Below are positions 1 through 9,578 of a stretch of 64,000 nt of DNA, in pieces. The translations under genes and the position numbers were made by a program. The notes beneath the pieces were generated by a model. The model did no database searches. It saw only the letters and a list, made by a program, of their open reading frames with translations, and had not been told where the DNA came from. Source of the stretch: Comamonas resistens. Its GTDB lineage: Bacteria > Pseudomonadota > Gammaproteobacteria > Burkholderiales > Burkholderiaceae_C. The stretch's first letter is position 1; the number at the start of each line of letters is the position of its first letter. Where the stretch lies: assembly GCF_030064165.1 (NCBI RefSeq), contig NZ_CP125947.1, forward strand, positions 992,001 to 1,056,000. The letters run 5' to 3'.

Positions 1-1319
1 GCAGATTGGCATCGATGAGTGGTTGGGCAAAGTCGCTGTCAGCCGGGGCGACCTGAATGCGGTAGGCCGATGCCTGATTGACCTTGGTGCACTCCAGGCC
101 GCGCTGACTCAGGCCGACCACGGCATCGGGCTCGGGCGATTCATACAACGGCGGCACGGGCGTGGCCTTGACACGCAGGCTGTGCGTGCTGCGTGCTGCG
201 TGCGCCGGGAATGCCGTTGGCATCTATGGCACGGATGGAGACCAGGTAGTCGCCATCGGCGACGCCGGTCAGGCGGGCGGGCGATTGCTGGAAAATGCCG
301 CCACGCACGACCTGATTCAAGTCCTTTTTGGCGTCCTTTTGCTCAGCCAGTTGGATCTGATAGCGCACGGCGCCTGCCATGGTCGGCAGAGGCAGGCTGA
401 CCCAGCTGGCATCTTCGGCCAGAGCGGGCCAGGAAGCGATGTCCGGTGCGGGCAGCATCTTGGTGGCTTTGCCCAGCTTGCCGTCGGCAGACACTGCCAC
501 GCCTTGGCCGGGTTTGAGCAGGGTGGAGGGCTGGCCGGACTGCACGGCCACCGAGCCTTCGTCCACGGCGGCCGCTGTCTGGCCCTGGGCATCGGTCAGC
601 ACCAGAAACTGGGTGCCGCGTACGCTGGTGGATGCTGCCGGAGTGCGGATCTCAAAACGGCGCTCGCGCTCAGACTGGGCCTGTTGGGTGACAGAGGCTT
701 CAACGCCGCCCTCGCGCAGGTCCAGCACAGACTGTAAGGAGCCAGCGCGGCCCTTGCGGCGCATCTGGCGCAGTTGCACATCGGACTCGGACTGCACGCG
801 CACCAGCGATCCATCAGCCAGACGTACGGAGACAAAGCCGTTGGCCGGGACCTTGAGCGAATCGCCTTCCTGCAGCAACTGGCCTTTTTGCACAGGCTGG
901 CTGTCTGCCGCGGGCGAAGCCGCGGCTTCGGTGTCGGCCAGGTGGTTGAGCGAACGGCTGCTGCGCACATCGCCCTGTACAAACTCCACCGACGCCGCTG
1001 CGGCGCGCAGCAGCCTGGTGGGGATCTCCAGCATGGAGCCCGGGCGCAGCCGCAGGGGGTCCTGTACGCGGTTATGGCTTTGCAGCGCTGTCCAGCGGGT
1101 GTGGTCGCCCAGGTAGCGTGCTGCCAGCTGTTCCAGCGTATCGCCTGTCGTGACCCGGTGCTCCAGCACATCGCCCTTCGGTGATGCAGGGCGAATCTGC
1201 GCCGTTGCCTGGCCTGCCAGGGCCATACCGGCGGCGCCGGTACAGGCCAGTACTACCTGCATGCCAGACAGTGGCTTGCGGGAGTTGTGGGGCGGCTGAA
1301 CATGGAGGCAGATGGGCAT
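1..1319 (-). pseudogene. LysM/FecR domain cell-envelope protein, frameshifted, cut by window edge
   Basis: The reading frame begins at 1319 with a hydrophobic export signal (around residues 18-41). It continues with a LysM-like module (about residues 54-100, containing VTTGDTLEQLAARYLGD), then a FecR-type beta domain (about residues 150-270, RTPAASTSVRGTQFLV) and a fibronectin/Ig-like part. It stops at 141-143, shortly after a run of three 7-bp repeats at 183-203. If one repeat unit is removed, the frame continues through ATPVPPLYESPEPDAVVG without a stop to base 1, so the longer protein is the ancestral form. It follows an OmpR-type regulator on the same strand. LysM/FecR proteins of this kind are usually exported and bind peptidoglycan; the exact role is unknown. 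The break may be a mutation, a phase-variable switch or a sequencing error. Confidence 0.75.
183..203. repeat. Three tandem copies of a 7-bp unit (TGCGTGC) inside the FecR gene
   Basis: TGCGTGC occurs three times head to tail at 183-189, 190-196 and 197-203. Because 7 is not a multiple of 3, gain or loss of a unit shifts the frame. Two units would keep the LysM/FecR frame open to the window edge; the three present cause a stop at 141-143. Confidence 0.9.
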
Positions 1320-1363
1320 AAGGCGTAGATGGGGTATGCGCTATGAGCTATGAAAAAAGGAAA

Positions 1364-2077
1364 TCAGCTGGAGCTGGGCGTGGGCTGTGTTTCGGCTTCC
1401 GGCACATCGAGGCGGTAGCCATAGCCATAGATGGCGGAGATGGAGTAAGGCTGTCCGGCGCGCAGATTGAGCAGATTGCGCAGGCGCGAAACATGGGTGT
1501 CCAGAGAGCGTGATTGCACCTCGGAGTTATGGCCCCAGACCACTTCGCGCAGATGATCGCGAGAGAGCAGACGGCCCTGGTTCTGGAACAGGGTCAGCGC
1601 CAATGTGTATTCGCGGTGGGTGACTTCCACGGGCTGGCCATCCATCTCGATGCCGTTGGTGGCAGTGATGAAACGGTAGGGGCCGAAATTCAGCACGCTC
1701 TGGGAGGTCAGCGGATAGGCACGGCGCAGCAGAGCCGACATGCGCGCCCGCAGCTCGGCCGCGCGGATGGGCTTGATCATGAAATCGTCGGCCCCGCAGT
1801 TCAGACCTTCGACAATGTCGGCCTCTTCGCTGCGGTGGGTGATGAAGATGATGGGCAGCTCCTTGCTGATCTGCTCACGCACCCAGTGCACGACCTGCGT
1901 GCCGGGAATGTCGGGCAATTCCCAGTCCACCAGCAACAGGTCAAAGCTTTCACGGCGCAGCGCCTGCTGCAAGGCCGCTCCTTTGAGAAAGTTGTGGCAG
2001 CTGTGACCGGCTTCCGTCACGACCTGCTCCAACAGCTGCAGTTGCAGGGCATCGTCATCCAAGGCGGCGATACGCAT
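1364..2077 (-). CDS. OmpR/PhoB-family response regulator
   Basis: A 237-residue two-component response regulator. The N-terminal receiver carries the acidic cluster near residues 7-9, the predicted phosphoacceptor Asp51 in LLLVDWELPD and the conserved Lys102 in MIKPIRAAE. The C-terminal half is a winged-helix DNA-binding domain (about 130-225) with the typical LDTHVSRLRNLL and GYGYRL segments. No histidine kinase gene lies next to it in the window. The LysM/FecR gene follows 44 bp downstream on the same strand, so the two are probably co-transcribed and the regulator may act in an envelope-related signalling pathway (inference). A dispersed repeat ends 17 bp upstream of the start codon, close enough to affect its promoter. 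Confidence 0.9.
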   Translation of the reverse strand: MRIAALDDDALQLQLLEQVVTEAGHSCHNFLKGAALQQALRRESFDLLLVDWELPDIPGTQVVHWVREQISKELPIIFITHRSEEADIVEGLNCGADDFMIKPIRAAELRARMSALLRRAYPLTSQSVLNFGPYRFITATNGIEMDGQPVEVTHREYTLALTLFQNQGRLLSRDHLREVVWGHNSEVQSRSLDTHVSRLRNLLNLRAGQPYSISAIYGYGYRLDVPEAETQPTPSSS

Positions 2078-2094
2078 GTGTCATTCCTTTTAAG

Positions 2095-2201
2095 GACTTA
2101 CGCAAACAAGCCGGGCGTCGCCGAGCCGGGCCGCCGCTGCGGGTGTGCCAAGACGGCTGTCTTGAAACAAAGCTCCTGCCTGAATCTGGTTTGCGTAAGT
2201 C
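2095..2201 (+). repeat. MITE-like dispersed repeat, copy A
   Basis: A 107-bp intergenic element bounded by a perfect 13-bp terminal inverted repeat: GACTTACGCAAAC at 2095-2107 and GTTTGCGTAAGTC at 2189-2201. It shares the right-end core (here CTGCCTGAATCTGGTTTGCG) with copies at 30738, 33874 and 52239. It has no coding capacity of its own and sits between the response regulator and trpS. Confidence 0.75.
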
Positions 2202-2283
2202 ATGCTTTTGTCCGAAGGATTTCATCCTCTCACAACCCGTATTGCGGTCGGCGGGCTGGTTCTCATTGTGCTGCGCCCAGTGT

Positions 2284-3585
2284 TTACTGTTCGGCAGCTT
2301 CGCGCAGTTGCTCCAGGGCTTGTATCACCTGCTCGTCCTGTACGCCATCCACGGCTTGCAGACGGGGCTTCAGAGTGGACAGGGCCGCCGCGCCTTCACG
2401 CTGCAACTGCGCAATGCTCTGGCCGGCTTCCTTGGGGGCTGCAAAGCCCTGGCTTTGCAGCAGCAGTTGACCATCGGCGGCCACCAGCTTGAAGTAGAAC
2501 TGGCCATCGGCTTCGCGGTATTGCTTGAACTGGGGCAGCGATGCCTTGACTGCCTTGACCTTGGCCTTTTGCGCCTGGGCCAGATTGCGGATGCCCACGG
2601 CGCTGCGCAGCTGCTGCACGAAAGGCGTTGCCAGCTTGCGGGCCTTGGCGGCGCCCGCCTGCAGGATTTCCTCAAGCTCGGCGGGGTGGGTGATCAGGTA
2701 TTCATAGCGCTCGCGCATGGGCGCGATTTCGCGGTCTATGCGCTCGAACAGCATCTGCTTGGCGTCGCCCCAGGCAATGCCGTCGGCATATTGCTGGCGC
2801 AGGGCGGCGGTTTCCTCTTCGCTGGCAAAGGCCTGGTAGATCTGGAACAGGGCCGAGCCTTCGACCTCCTTGGGCTCGCCGGGTGCGCGTGAGTCGGTGG
2901 TGATGCTGTTGATGAGCTTTTTGAGCTGTTCGCGCGGCGCAAACAGAGGAATCGTGTTGTTGTAGCTCTTGCTCATCTTGCGGCCATCGAGGCCGGGCAG
3001 GGTGGCGACGGATTCTTCCACCACGGCTTCGGGCAGCGTGAAGTAGTCGCTGCCATAGATGTGGTTGAAGCTGGACGCCATATCGCGCGCCATCTCCAGG
3101 TGCTGCACCTGGTCGCGGCCCACAGGGACCTTGTGGGCGTTGAAGATCAGAATGTCGGCACCCATGAGCACGGGGTACATGAACAGACCGGCTGTCACGC
3201 CGTCATCGGGCTCGGCACCCGAGGCATTGTTCTTGTCCACGGCAGCCTTGTAGGCGTGGGCGCGGTTGAGCAGGCCTTTGCCGGTCACGCATGTCAGAAA
3301 CCAGGTCAGCTCGGGAATCTCGGGGATGTCCGACTGGCGGTAGAAGGTCACATGCTCGGGGTCCAGCCCTGCGGCCAGCCAGCTGGCGGCAATCTCGATG
3401 GTGGAGCGTTGCACGCGATCCGGGTCCTGGCTCTTGATCAGCGCATGGTAGTCGGCCAGAAAGTAGAAGTTCTCCACCTTCTTGTCGCGGCTGGCCGCGA
3501 TGGCGGGGCGCATCATGCCTGCGTAGTTGCCCAGGTGCGGAGTGCCGCTGGGGGTGATGCCAGTCAGAAAACGGGTAGTGCTCAT
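2284..3585 (-). CDS. trpS: Tryptophanyl-tRNA synthetase with C-terminal extension
   Basis: A class I aminoacyl-tRNA synthetase that charges tRNA-Trp. The 433-residue product has the HIGH-equivalent motif in TPSGTPHLGNYAG near the N-terminus and the KMSKS loop in GRKMSKSYNN. The core matches bacterial TrpRS (about 330 residues). The last 100 residues form an additional YegP-like domain (QFYFKLVAADGQLLLQSQGF) that I recall from several betaproteobacterial TrpRS proteins. The ATG at 3585 is chosen over an in-frame GTG nine bases upstream. The M50 protease gene lies directly upstream on the same strand, so the two may be transcribed together. Confidence 0.95.
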   Translation of the reverse strand: MSTTRFLTGITPSGTPHLGNYAGMMRPAIAASRDKKVENFYFLADYHALIKSQDPDRVQRSTIEIAASWLAAGLDPEHVTFYRQSDIPEIPELTWFLTCVTGKGLLNRAHAYKAAVDKNNASGAEPDDGVTAGLFMYPVLMGADILIFNAHKVPVGRDQVQHLEMARDMASSFNHIYGSDYFTLPEAVVEESVATLPGLDGRKMSKSYNNTIPLFAPREQLKKLINSITTDSRAPGEPKEVEGSALFQIYQAFASEEETAALRQQYADGIAWGDAKQMLFERIDREIAPMRERYEYLITHPAELEEILQAGAAKARKLATPFVQQLRSAVGIRNLAQAQKAKVKAVKASLPQFKQYREADGQFYFKLVAADGQLLLQSQGFAAPKEAGQSIAQLQREGAAALSTLKPRLQAVDGVQDEQVIQALEQLREAAEQ

Positions 3586-3627
3586 AGGATCCACAGCAAA
3601 TGTCGGTAACGGTCTGCAGCGTCGGTG

Positions 3628-4296
3628 TCAGCGCAGCAAGGCCATGAAGGGGTAGAGAATCAGGTCGATGGCCGAATAGCCCAGGCTCATCAGCGGGCGC
3701 AGCCAGTAACTGCCCACCACACCGGCAATCACCAGTGCCATGACGATGAAAAAGCCATAGGGCTCCACGCGGGCCACGGCCTGTGCCTGCTTCCAGGGCA
3801 AAAGACCGACGAGGATACGGCCCCCATCGAGCGGGGGCAGCGGAAACAGGTTGAAGGCCCACATCACCAGGTTGACCATGATGCCAGCGCGGCACATCTC
3901 GAGGAAAAAGCGCTCGTGCAGGCCCAGCCCCACCAGCAGCACCAGCATCAGGGCCCAGAAGATGGCCTGCACGAAATTGGAGGCTGGACCGGCCAGCGCC
4001 ACCCAGATCATGTCCCGCTTGGGATGGCGCAAATGGTCGAAGCGCACGGGTACGGGCTTGGCATAGCCGAACAGAAAAGCCCCAGACGTGGCGAAGTACA
4101 GCAGCAGCGGCATCAAGATGGTGCCGATGGGGTCGATATGCTTGATGGGGTTGAGCGTGATGCGCCCCATCATGGCCGCCGTGTTGTCGCCAAAGTGACG
4201 TGCGGCATAACCGTGTGCTGCCTCATGGATGGTGATGGCAAACAGCACGGGCAGGGCGTAGATCAGTACGGTCTGTATGAGTTCTTGGATTTCCAC
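3628..4296 (-). CDS. Site-2 protease family (M50) membrane metallopeptidase
   Basis: A 222-residue integral membrane protease of the short, PDZ-less S2P/M50 group. The zinc motif HEAAH lies in the first membrane segment (AITIHEAAHGYAARHFGD). The third zinc ligand lies in the typical NLFPLPPLDGGRI motif near residue 150. Five or six hydrophobic segments are visible. The start is a GTG; no strong ribosome site precedes it. Such proteins cleave substrates within the membrane; the substrate here is unknown. It lies directly upstream of trpS on the same strand. Confidence 0.88.
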   Translation of the reverse strand: MEIQELIQTVLIYALPVLFAITIHEAAHGYAARHFGDNTAAMMGRITLNPIKHIDPIGTILMPLLLYFATSGAFLFGYAKPVPVRFDHLRHPKRDMIWVALAGPASNFVQAIFWALMLVLLVGLGLHERFFLEMCRAGIMVNLVMWAFNLFPLPPLDGGRILVGLLPWKQAQAVARVEPYGFFIVMALVIAGVVGSYWLRPLMSLGYSAIDLILYPFMALLR

Positions 4297-4439
4297 GGAT
4301 GGATTGTCTCAGACCAGAGGCCCAAGTGCAGAGGATGCCGGCGAAGCTGAGGCAAGCACTTAGTTGTGTTGTTCACGGATTGTTGCAAAATGCAACGAAA
4401 ACCGGTCATTGACACTGGAGACAAAGTTAGGAATCCATC

Positions 4440-5720
4440 GTGGGAATTTTTGCAAGACTGCCCATCAGCATGCGGCTGGTGATCGTATTTGGTTCCATCG
4501 GCATGCTGATGCTGATCCTGATGGCCATGGTTTCGAGTTCGCTGTCAGCGGTAGATGCAAGTTTGCAAGCAGGGGCGCTGCAGCCTGCCCAGATGCAGGA
4601 CTTGTTGGCGGATGTGCACAGCACGCGCTGGTGGGCTTTGGGATTGGGAGGAGTGGTGTGCGCGGTCTGTGTAGTGGCGTGGTTTAGCCTGCGCAGAGGT
4701 ATCGTGCAGCCGCTGCAGCAGGCCATCCTGATTGCGGAGACGGTGGCTTCCGGCGACCTGAGCCAGGAATTCTCCTCCGACATCCAGGGCGACTTTGGCC
4801 GTCTGTTGACAGCCCTGGGCACCATGGAAGACACATTGACCGAACTGGTGGGGCGCATCAAGCAGTCGACCGATGCCATCAGCGTGTCGGCCGGTGAAAT
4901 CGATGCCGGCAATGACAATCTCTCCAGCCGTACGCAGGCCCAGGTCAGCGCCCTGACCGAAACAGCTGCGAGCATGGAGCAGCTCACGGCGACCGTGCGG
5001 CAGAACGCAGAGCGTGCGCATTCGGCCAGCTCTCTGGCTGTCTCTGCGTCGGCGCGTGCCGAGCGGGGTGGCGAGGTGGTCGGCCAGGTGGTGCACACCA
5101 TGGATGCGATCAGCGGCAGTTCACGCAGGATCGTGGACATCATCCAGGTCATAGAAGGCATTGCCTTCCAGACCAATATCCTGGCCCTGAATGCAGCGGT
5201 GGAAGCGGCTCGCGCCGGTGAGCAGGGGCGTGGTTTTGCCGTGGTAGCCAGCGAAGTGCGTTCGTTGGCCCAGCGCAGCGGCGAGGCCGCCAAGGAAATC
5301 AAGGAGCTGATTCATGCCAGCGTCAGCCAGGTGCAAAGCGGTGCCGGGCTGGTGAGTCAGGCAGGCAGCACCATGCAGGACATCATGCAGGCGGCCGGGC
5401 AGGTCAGTGGTCTGTTGGGAGAGATCTCGCATGCACTGCAGGAGCAAAGCGAAGGCATTGCCCATGTGAACATGGCCGTAGCGCATATGGATAGCACCAA
5501 CCAGGAAAACGCCGTGCTGGTGCAGCAGGCCACGCAGGCTGCGGGCGAACTCAATGCGCGAACGCAAGATCTGCAGCAGGCCGTGGGTGCCTTCAAGCTG
5601 GACGACGACGAAATGCCGGCCTTGGTGCCTGCTGCCTTCGCTGTTCCAGCTGTGCGACATGGCTTCAGCACGCGACCGGCCATGCAGAAAAGCCGAGAGC
5701 TGGAGTACGAAGAGGCGTGA
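4440..5720 (+). CDS. Methyl-accepting chemotaxis protein with minimal periplasmic loop
   Basis: A 426-residue chemoreceptor. Transmembrane helices lie at about residues 11-33 and 64-83, leaving only about 30 periplasmic residues, too few for a usual ligand-binding domain. A HAMP segment follows (about 84-135), then a methylation and signalling helical hairpin whose tip contains [20 protein letters not shown]. The GTG start is preceded by AGGA. The C-terminus (ELEYEEA) lacks a CheR-binding WETF-type pentapeptide. The gene interrupts a run of minus-strand housekeeping genes. It probably senses through the membrane or a partner protein (inference). Confidence 0.92.
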   Translation: MGIFARLPISMRLVIVFGSIGMLMLILMAMVSSSLSAVDASLQAGALQPAQMQDLLADVHSTRWWALGLGGVVCAVCVVAWFSLRRGIVQPLQQAILIAETVASGDLSQEFSSDIQGDFGRLLTALGTMEDTLTELVGRIKQSTDAISVSAGEIDAGNDNLSSRTQAQVSALTETAASMEQLTATVRQNAERAHSASSLAVSASARAERGGEVVGQVVHTMDAISGSSRRIVDIIQVIEGIAFQTNILALNAAVEAARAGEQGRGFAVVASEVRSLAQRSGEAAKEIKELIHASVSQVQSGAGLVSQAGSTMQDIMQAAGQVSGLLGEISHALQEQSEGIAHVNMAVAHMDSTNQENAVLVQQATQAAGELNARTQDLQQAVGAFKLDDDEMPALVPAAFAVPAVRHGFSTRPAMQKSRELEYEEA

Positions 5721-5721
5721 T

Positions 5722-6057
5722 CTAGCGGCTCTGGTTGAACAAGCTGCCGATCATCAGTGCGGTAAAGCCAAGGTGCATGCAGATGGCAATACCCAGCACG
5801 ATGCGACGGAGCTTTTGGGAGTCATCGGCTGCGGCGTACAGGCCTGGCGCAACATGGAATCTCTTGCCCTTGGCATAGGCATGGATGGCCCAACAGGTCC
5901 AGGCCGTGGCAATGGCGTAAATCAAGCCGAAATGCGTGCTGGGCATGGAGACAAGGGCCGTCACCGCCGCCAAGGTGCAAATGCCCGAAATCAGCAGTGG
6001 CCAGCGAGCCTGGACAAAGTCAAGGTTTGCGATCGGCGCCGGGGTTGGCCCGCTCAT
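5722..6057 (-). CDS. Small membrane protein, three predicted transmembrane helices
   Basis: A 111-residue protein with hydrophobic segments at about residues 20-37, 43-60 and 85-106. I recognise no family. Its ATG overlaps the stop codon of the YciO-type gene by four bases (ATGA), so it is the translationally coupled last gene of the PHP phosphatase-YciO operon. Its stop is one base past that of the convergent chemoreceptor gene, leaving no room for a separate terminator. Confidence 0.75.
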   Translation of the reverse strand: MSGPTPAPIANLDFVQARWPLLISGICTLAAVTALVSMPSTHFGLIYAIATAWTCWAIHAYAKGKRFHVAPGLYAAADDSQKLRRIVLGIAICMHLGFTALMIGSLFNQSR

Positions 6058-6698
6058 TGCGCTTGCAGGCCCAGGGACGTGAGACTGCCCAGGCCCTGGC
6101 GCACCAGGGCAGGAGGATTGTTGGCCGCCATGGGTGTCAGGTCCAGCACCGTGGTGGGTTCGCTGGGGCAGGCCCCGGAATCGACCACGGCATCCAGCTC
6201 ATGAGGGAAGCGTTCCAGGATTGCTTCGGCATCGTTGAGAGGCTCGGTCTCACCGGGTGCAATCAGCGTGGTGGCCAGCAAAGGCTCGCCCAGTTCATCG
6301 AGCAGCAACTGCAGGCCCTTGCGGTTGGGGACGCGCAGGCCAATCGTCTTGCGTGAAGGGTGGCTCAATCGCTTGGGCACTTCCTTGCTGGCTTCCAGGA
6401 TAAAAGTGTAGGGGCCGGGTGTGGCCAGCTTCAGCAGGCGGTACTGACGGTTGTCCACCCGTGCATAGTTGGCCAGCTCCGACAGGTCGCGGCACAGCAG
6501 GGTCAGGTGGTGCTTGTCATTGATCTGGCGGATGCGGCGCAGCCTGTCCACGGCGTTCTTGTCGTCGAGGTGGCAGACCAGGGCATAGCTTGAATCCGTG
6601 GGGACAGCCATGATGGCACCCTTGCGCAGCATCTCGGCCGCCTGCTTGATGATGCGGGGCTGAGGATTTTCTGGATAGACTTCAAAGACGGTCGTCAT
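6054..6698 (-). CDS. L-threonylcarbamoyladenylate synthase-type protein (Sua5/YciO/YrdC)
   Basis: A 214-residue YrdC-fold protein. The family binds tRNA or nucleotide and, in TsaC/Sua5, makes threonylcarbamoyl-AMP for the t6A modification of tRNA. Typical segments are KGAIMAVPTDSSYAL, KHHLTLLCRD and RLSHPSRKTIGLRVPN. Length and absence of a C-terminal Sua5 domain fit the YciO subgroup, whose role is less certain than that of TsaC. The ATG at 6698 is preceded by AAGGA at a good distance. It starts 17 bases after the PHP phosphatase gene and overlaps the next membrane protein gene by four bases. Confidence 0.88.
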   Translation of the reverse strand: MTTVFEVYPENPQPRIIKQAAEMLRKGAIMAVPTDSSYALVCHLDDKNAVDRLRRIRQINDKHHLTLLCRDLSELANYARVDNRQYRLLKLATPGPYTFILEASKEVPKRLSHPSRKTIGLRVPNRKGLQLLLDELGEPLLATTLIAPGETEPLNDAEAILERFPHELDAVVDSGACPSEPTTVLDLTPMAANNPPALVRQGLGSLTSLGLQAQ

Positions 6699-6715
6699 AT
6701 GATTCCTTGTCGTTG

Positions 6716-7579
6716 TCAGGCGCGCTGTATGCGTTCTTGCAGCAGTTCCCACACGGGCGTCAGATGCGCAGGCAGATAAGGCAGCTCGCCCAGGTCGATC
6801 TGGGATTCATCGGGGCTGTGGAAATCGCTGCCGCGCGAGGCTGCCAGCTCAAACTCCCGCGCCATATCGGCATAGGTCAGATATTCGGCTGGGCGGTGGC
6901 TGCCGGTGATGACTTCCACGCCTTGCCCACCCAGCTGCTTGAACTCCGAAAACAGTGCGTACTCCAGATTGGGGCTGAAGTCATAGCGCGCCGGGTGGGC
7001 GATCACGGCAACGCCCCCTGCATTGGTGATCCAGTGCACGGCATCGCGCAGACTGGCCCAGGTATGGGGCACATAGCCGGGCTTGCCTTCCGTCAGGTAG
7101 CGGCGAAATACCTCATAGGTATCGCTGCAGACGCCGGTTTCCACCAGATAGCGGGCGAAGTGGGTGCGCGAGATCAGCTCGGGGTTGCCCGCGTGGCGCA
7201 GGGCACCTTCGTAGGCTCCTGCAATCCCTGACAGCTCCAGCTGTCTGGCCATTTCACGGGCTCTGGGGCCACGGCCATTGCGGGTGTCGTACAGGCCCTG
7301 AGTGAGGGCAGCGTCATCAGCGTCAAAGCCCAGACCCACGATGTGCACCGTGCTGCCGGCAAAACTGACCGAGATCTCCGTGCCGGTCAGATAGTCCATC
7401 CCCGCTGCGCGCGCTGCGTCTGAAGCGCGGTGCTGGCCTCCAACCTCATCATGGTCGGTCAGCGACCACAGTTCCACACCGCGTGCAGCGGCGCGCTGGG
7501 CCAGTTGTTCGGGCGTCAGCGTTCCGTCGGAGACGACAGAGTGACAGTGCAGGTCGGCGTTGAGATAGGTTTGAGGCAC
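6716..7579 (-). CDS. PHP-domain phosphoesterase (RNase AM / nucleoside bisphosphate phosphatase type)
   Basis: A 287-residue PHP-family metallophosphoesterase of the YciV/TrpH group. Metal ligands appear in ADLHCHSVVSDG, LTDHDEVGG, VIAHPARYDF and GSDFHSPDE. Characterised relatives (RNase AM) remove 5' nucleotides from RNA and dephosphorylate 3',5'-nucleoside bisphosphates. I prefer the GTG at 7579, just before PQTYLNADLHCHS; an in-frame TTG at 7609 is the alternative. It is first in an operon with the YciO-type gene and a small membrane protein. Confidence 0.87.
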   Translation of the reverse strand: MPQTYLNADLHCHSVVSDGTLTPEQLAQRAAARGVELWSLTDHDEVGGQHRASDAARAAGMDYLTGTEISVSFAGSTVHIVGLGFDADDAALTQGLYDTRNGRGPRAREMARQLELSGIAGAYEGALRHAGNPELISRTHFARYLVETGVCSDTYEVFRRYLTEGKPGYVPHTWASLRDAVHWITNAGGVAVIAHPARYDFSPNLEYALFSEFKQLGGQGVEVITGSHRPAEYLTYADMAREFELAASRGSDFHSPDESQIDLGELPYLPAHLTPVWELLQERIQRA

Positions 7580-7732
7580 GGCTTCATTGTAGGCCGGGCC
7601 TCGGACCAAGGGTTTGCAGCAGCGGGCTCAACTTTTGCGCAAATGCGTCGAAAAGCTATCAGCGCGCGTGGCCCTGTGCTCGGATGAGCTGGCACTTTGG
7701 GTTTGCGCAGATGTTGATGAGGTCAAACTTTC

Positions 7733-9484
7733 ATGAGATTGAATCAGTTCTCGGTGACCCAAAAGTTGTGGTCCCTGGTCGGGTGTCTGCTGGCGGGGCT
7801 GCTATTGGTTACGGCAGGCAGTCTTTTCTATCTGAACGGCGTCTCTGCAGGCATTGCCCTGCAGGTGCAGCAGGCACAGCAGGTGGCAAGCCTGGCCAGC
7901 GAGTGGCGGCACCTGACGGAGCTCAGTGTGGATCGTTCCATCGTGGCTGCTATTTCGACCGAGGAGAATCTGGTCGAGCAGCAGCGCAAGCTGATGACCG
8001 ATGGTATTGCCCGCATCAACGAGCTGCAAAAGCAGGTGACCGATCTGGCCCAGGACGATGCCTCGCGCAAATCGCTGGAGCAGGTGGCGCAGTGGCGCAG
8101 CAAGACGCTGCAGGCCAACAGCGCCGTGCAAAAGGCCCGCAGTGAAAGCGACTTCGCCACAGCCTATGACATTGTGGAAAAGCAGCTGCGCCCGGCAGCG
8201 CTTGATTACATGGGGGCACAGCAGGCATTTGTGAAACTGCAGGAGCAGCGACGCAACCAGGCTGTGCTCAACGGTGAAAGCAGCCAGAGGAATGCCTATG
8301 TGGTGATTGCCGTGGTCTGCAGCATCATCGTGCTGTTGGGTCTGGTGACGGCCACCTTGATTCTTCGCACCATCACCAGCCCCCTGCACGAGGCCGTGGC
8401 CCTGGCGGACCGCATTGCCGAAGGTGACCTGACGGCCAAGGTGGCCATCAATCGTCATGATGAACTGGGACGTTTGCTGGGCTCCCTCAATGCCATGACC
8501 GAACGTCTGCGCTCGGTGGTAGGGGAAGTCCGCTCCGGCGTGGATTCCGTGTCCACCGCTTCGGGCGAGATCGCCACAGGCAACCAGGACCTGTCGGCGC
8601 GTACCGAGCAGACTGCCGCCAATCTGGAAGAGACCGCTGCCAGCATGGAGCAGCTGACCGCTACGGTGAGCCAGTCTGCCGACACGGCCCGTCAGGCCAA
8701 TCAGCTGGCCGCCACGGCCGCCCAGGCTGCCGAACAAGGCGGTACGGTGGTTCAGCAGGTGGTGCAGAGCATGCAGCAGATCACCGACAGCAGCCGCAAG
8801 ATTGCCGACATCATTGGCGTGATCGATTCCATTGCTTTCCAGACCAATATCCTGGCCTTGAATGCCGCAGTGGAAGCGGCCCGTGCCGGCGAGCAAGGGC
8901 GTGGCTTTGCCGTGGTGGCTGGCGAAGTGCGTGCACTGGCCGGGCGTTCGGCCGAAGCTGCCAAGGAAATCAAGCAACTGATCACTACCAGCGTGGATAA
9001 CGTGCAGTCGGGCTCCCAGCAGGTGGAGCAGGCGGGGCGCAGCATGGACGAGATCGTGGCCAGCGTGCGCCGCGTCAGCGACCTGATTGGCGAGATCACG
9101 GCCTCGTCCACCGAGCAGCGTGACGGCATCAACCAGGTCAATCAGGCCGTGAGCAATCTCGATCAGATGACGCAGCAGAACGCTGCTTTGGTCGAAGAGT
9201 CGAGTGCGGCGGCCATGGCACTGCAAGAACAGGCCAGCCGTCTGTCGCAAGTCGTCTCGGTTTTCAGAATTGGCCATCAGGAGCAGTTCAAACAGGCTGC
9301 TCCCCGGCTGGCTCCCGTTTCGGTGTCCGCTGCAGTATCAGTGGCCAAGCCCGCACAGGCTGCGTTGCGGACCCCAGCCAAGACGGCTGCTGCAGCGAGT
9401 CCTGCACTGGCTGCCAGTGTCAGCAGGGGCAAGACTGCCGACAGCTCAGCGAAGGCTTCAGATGATGAGTGGGAAACATTCTGA
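7733..9484 (+). CDS. Methyl-accepting chemotaxis protein, tandem copy 1, with CheR-binding tail
   Basis: A 583-residue transmembrane chemoreceptor. TM1 lies at about residues 12-34. A helical periplasmic domain of four-helix-bundle type follows (about 35-185), then TM2 (about 190-212), HAMP and the methyl-accepting hairpin with the conserved tip ([19 protein letters not shown]). The C-terminus ends DDEWETF, which matches the xWETF docking pentapeptide of the CheR and CheB enzymes. The cytoplasmic half is almost identical to that of the next gene, whereas the sensory half is different. Confidence 0.95.
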   Translation: MRLNQFSVTQKLWSLVGCLLAGLLLVTAGSLFYLNGVSAGIALQVQQAQQVASLASEWRHLTELSVDRSIVAAISTEENLVEQQRKLMTDGIARINELQKQVTDLAQDDASRKSLEQVAQWRSKTLQANSAVQKARSESDFATAYDIVEKQLRPAALDYMGAQQAFVKLQEQRRNQAVLNGESSQRNAYVVIAVVCSIIVLLGLVTATLILRTITSPLHEAVALADRIAEGDLTAKVAINRHDELGRLLGSLNAMTERLRSVVGEVRSGVDSVSTASGEIATGNQDLSARTEQTAANLEETAASMEQLTATVSQSADTARQANQLAATAAQAAEQGGTVVQQVVQSMQQITDSSRKIADIIGVIDSIAFQTNILALNAAVEAARAGEQGRGFAVVAGEVRALAGRSAEAAKEIKQLITTSVDNVQSGSQQVEQAGRSMDEIVASVRRVSDLIGEITASSTEQRDGINQVNQAVSNLDQMTQQNAALVEESSAAAMALQEQASRLSQVVSVFRIGHQEQFKQAAPRLAPVSVSAAVSVAKPAQAALRTPAKTAAAASPALAASVSRGKTADSSAKASDDEWETF

Positions 9485-9578
9485 ACTGGCTTGCAGGAGC
9501 TGATATGGAGCCGGCTTGCAAATGACAAGGAAGAGCTGCGGCGCAAAAGCCGATGTAGCGCTGTAGAGGAGCCAAAAG

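Noticed and set aside
9485..9578. Possible sigma-28 (flagellar) promoter before the second tandem chemoreceptor
   Set aside because: AAAGCCGATGT resembles the -10 GCCGATAA, but no suitable -35 TAAA lies at the right distance, and the other receptor genes do not share it.
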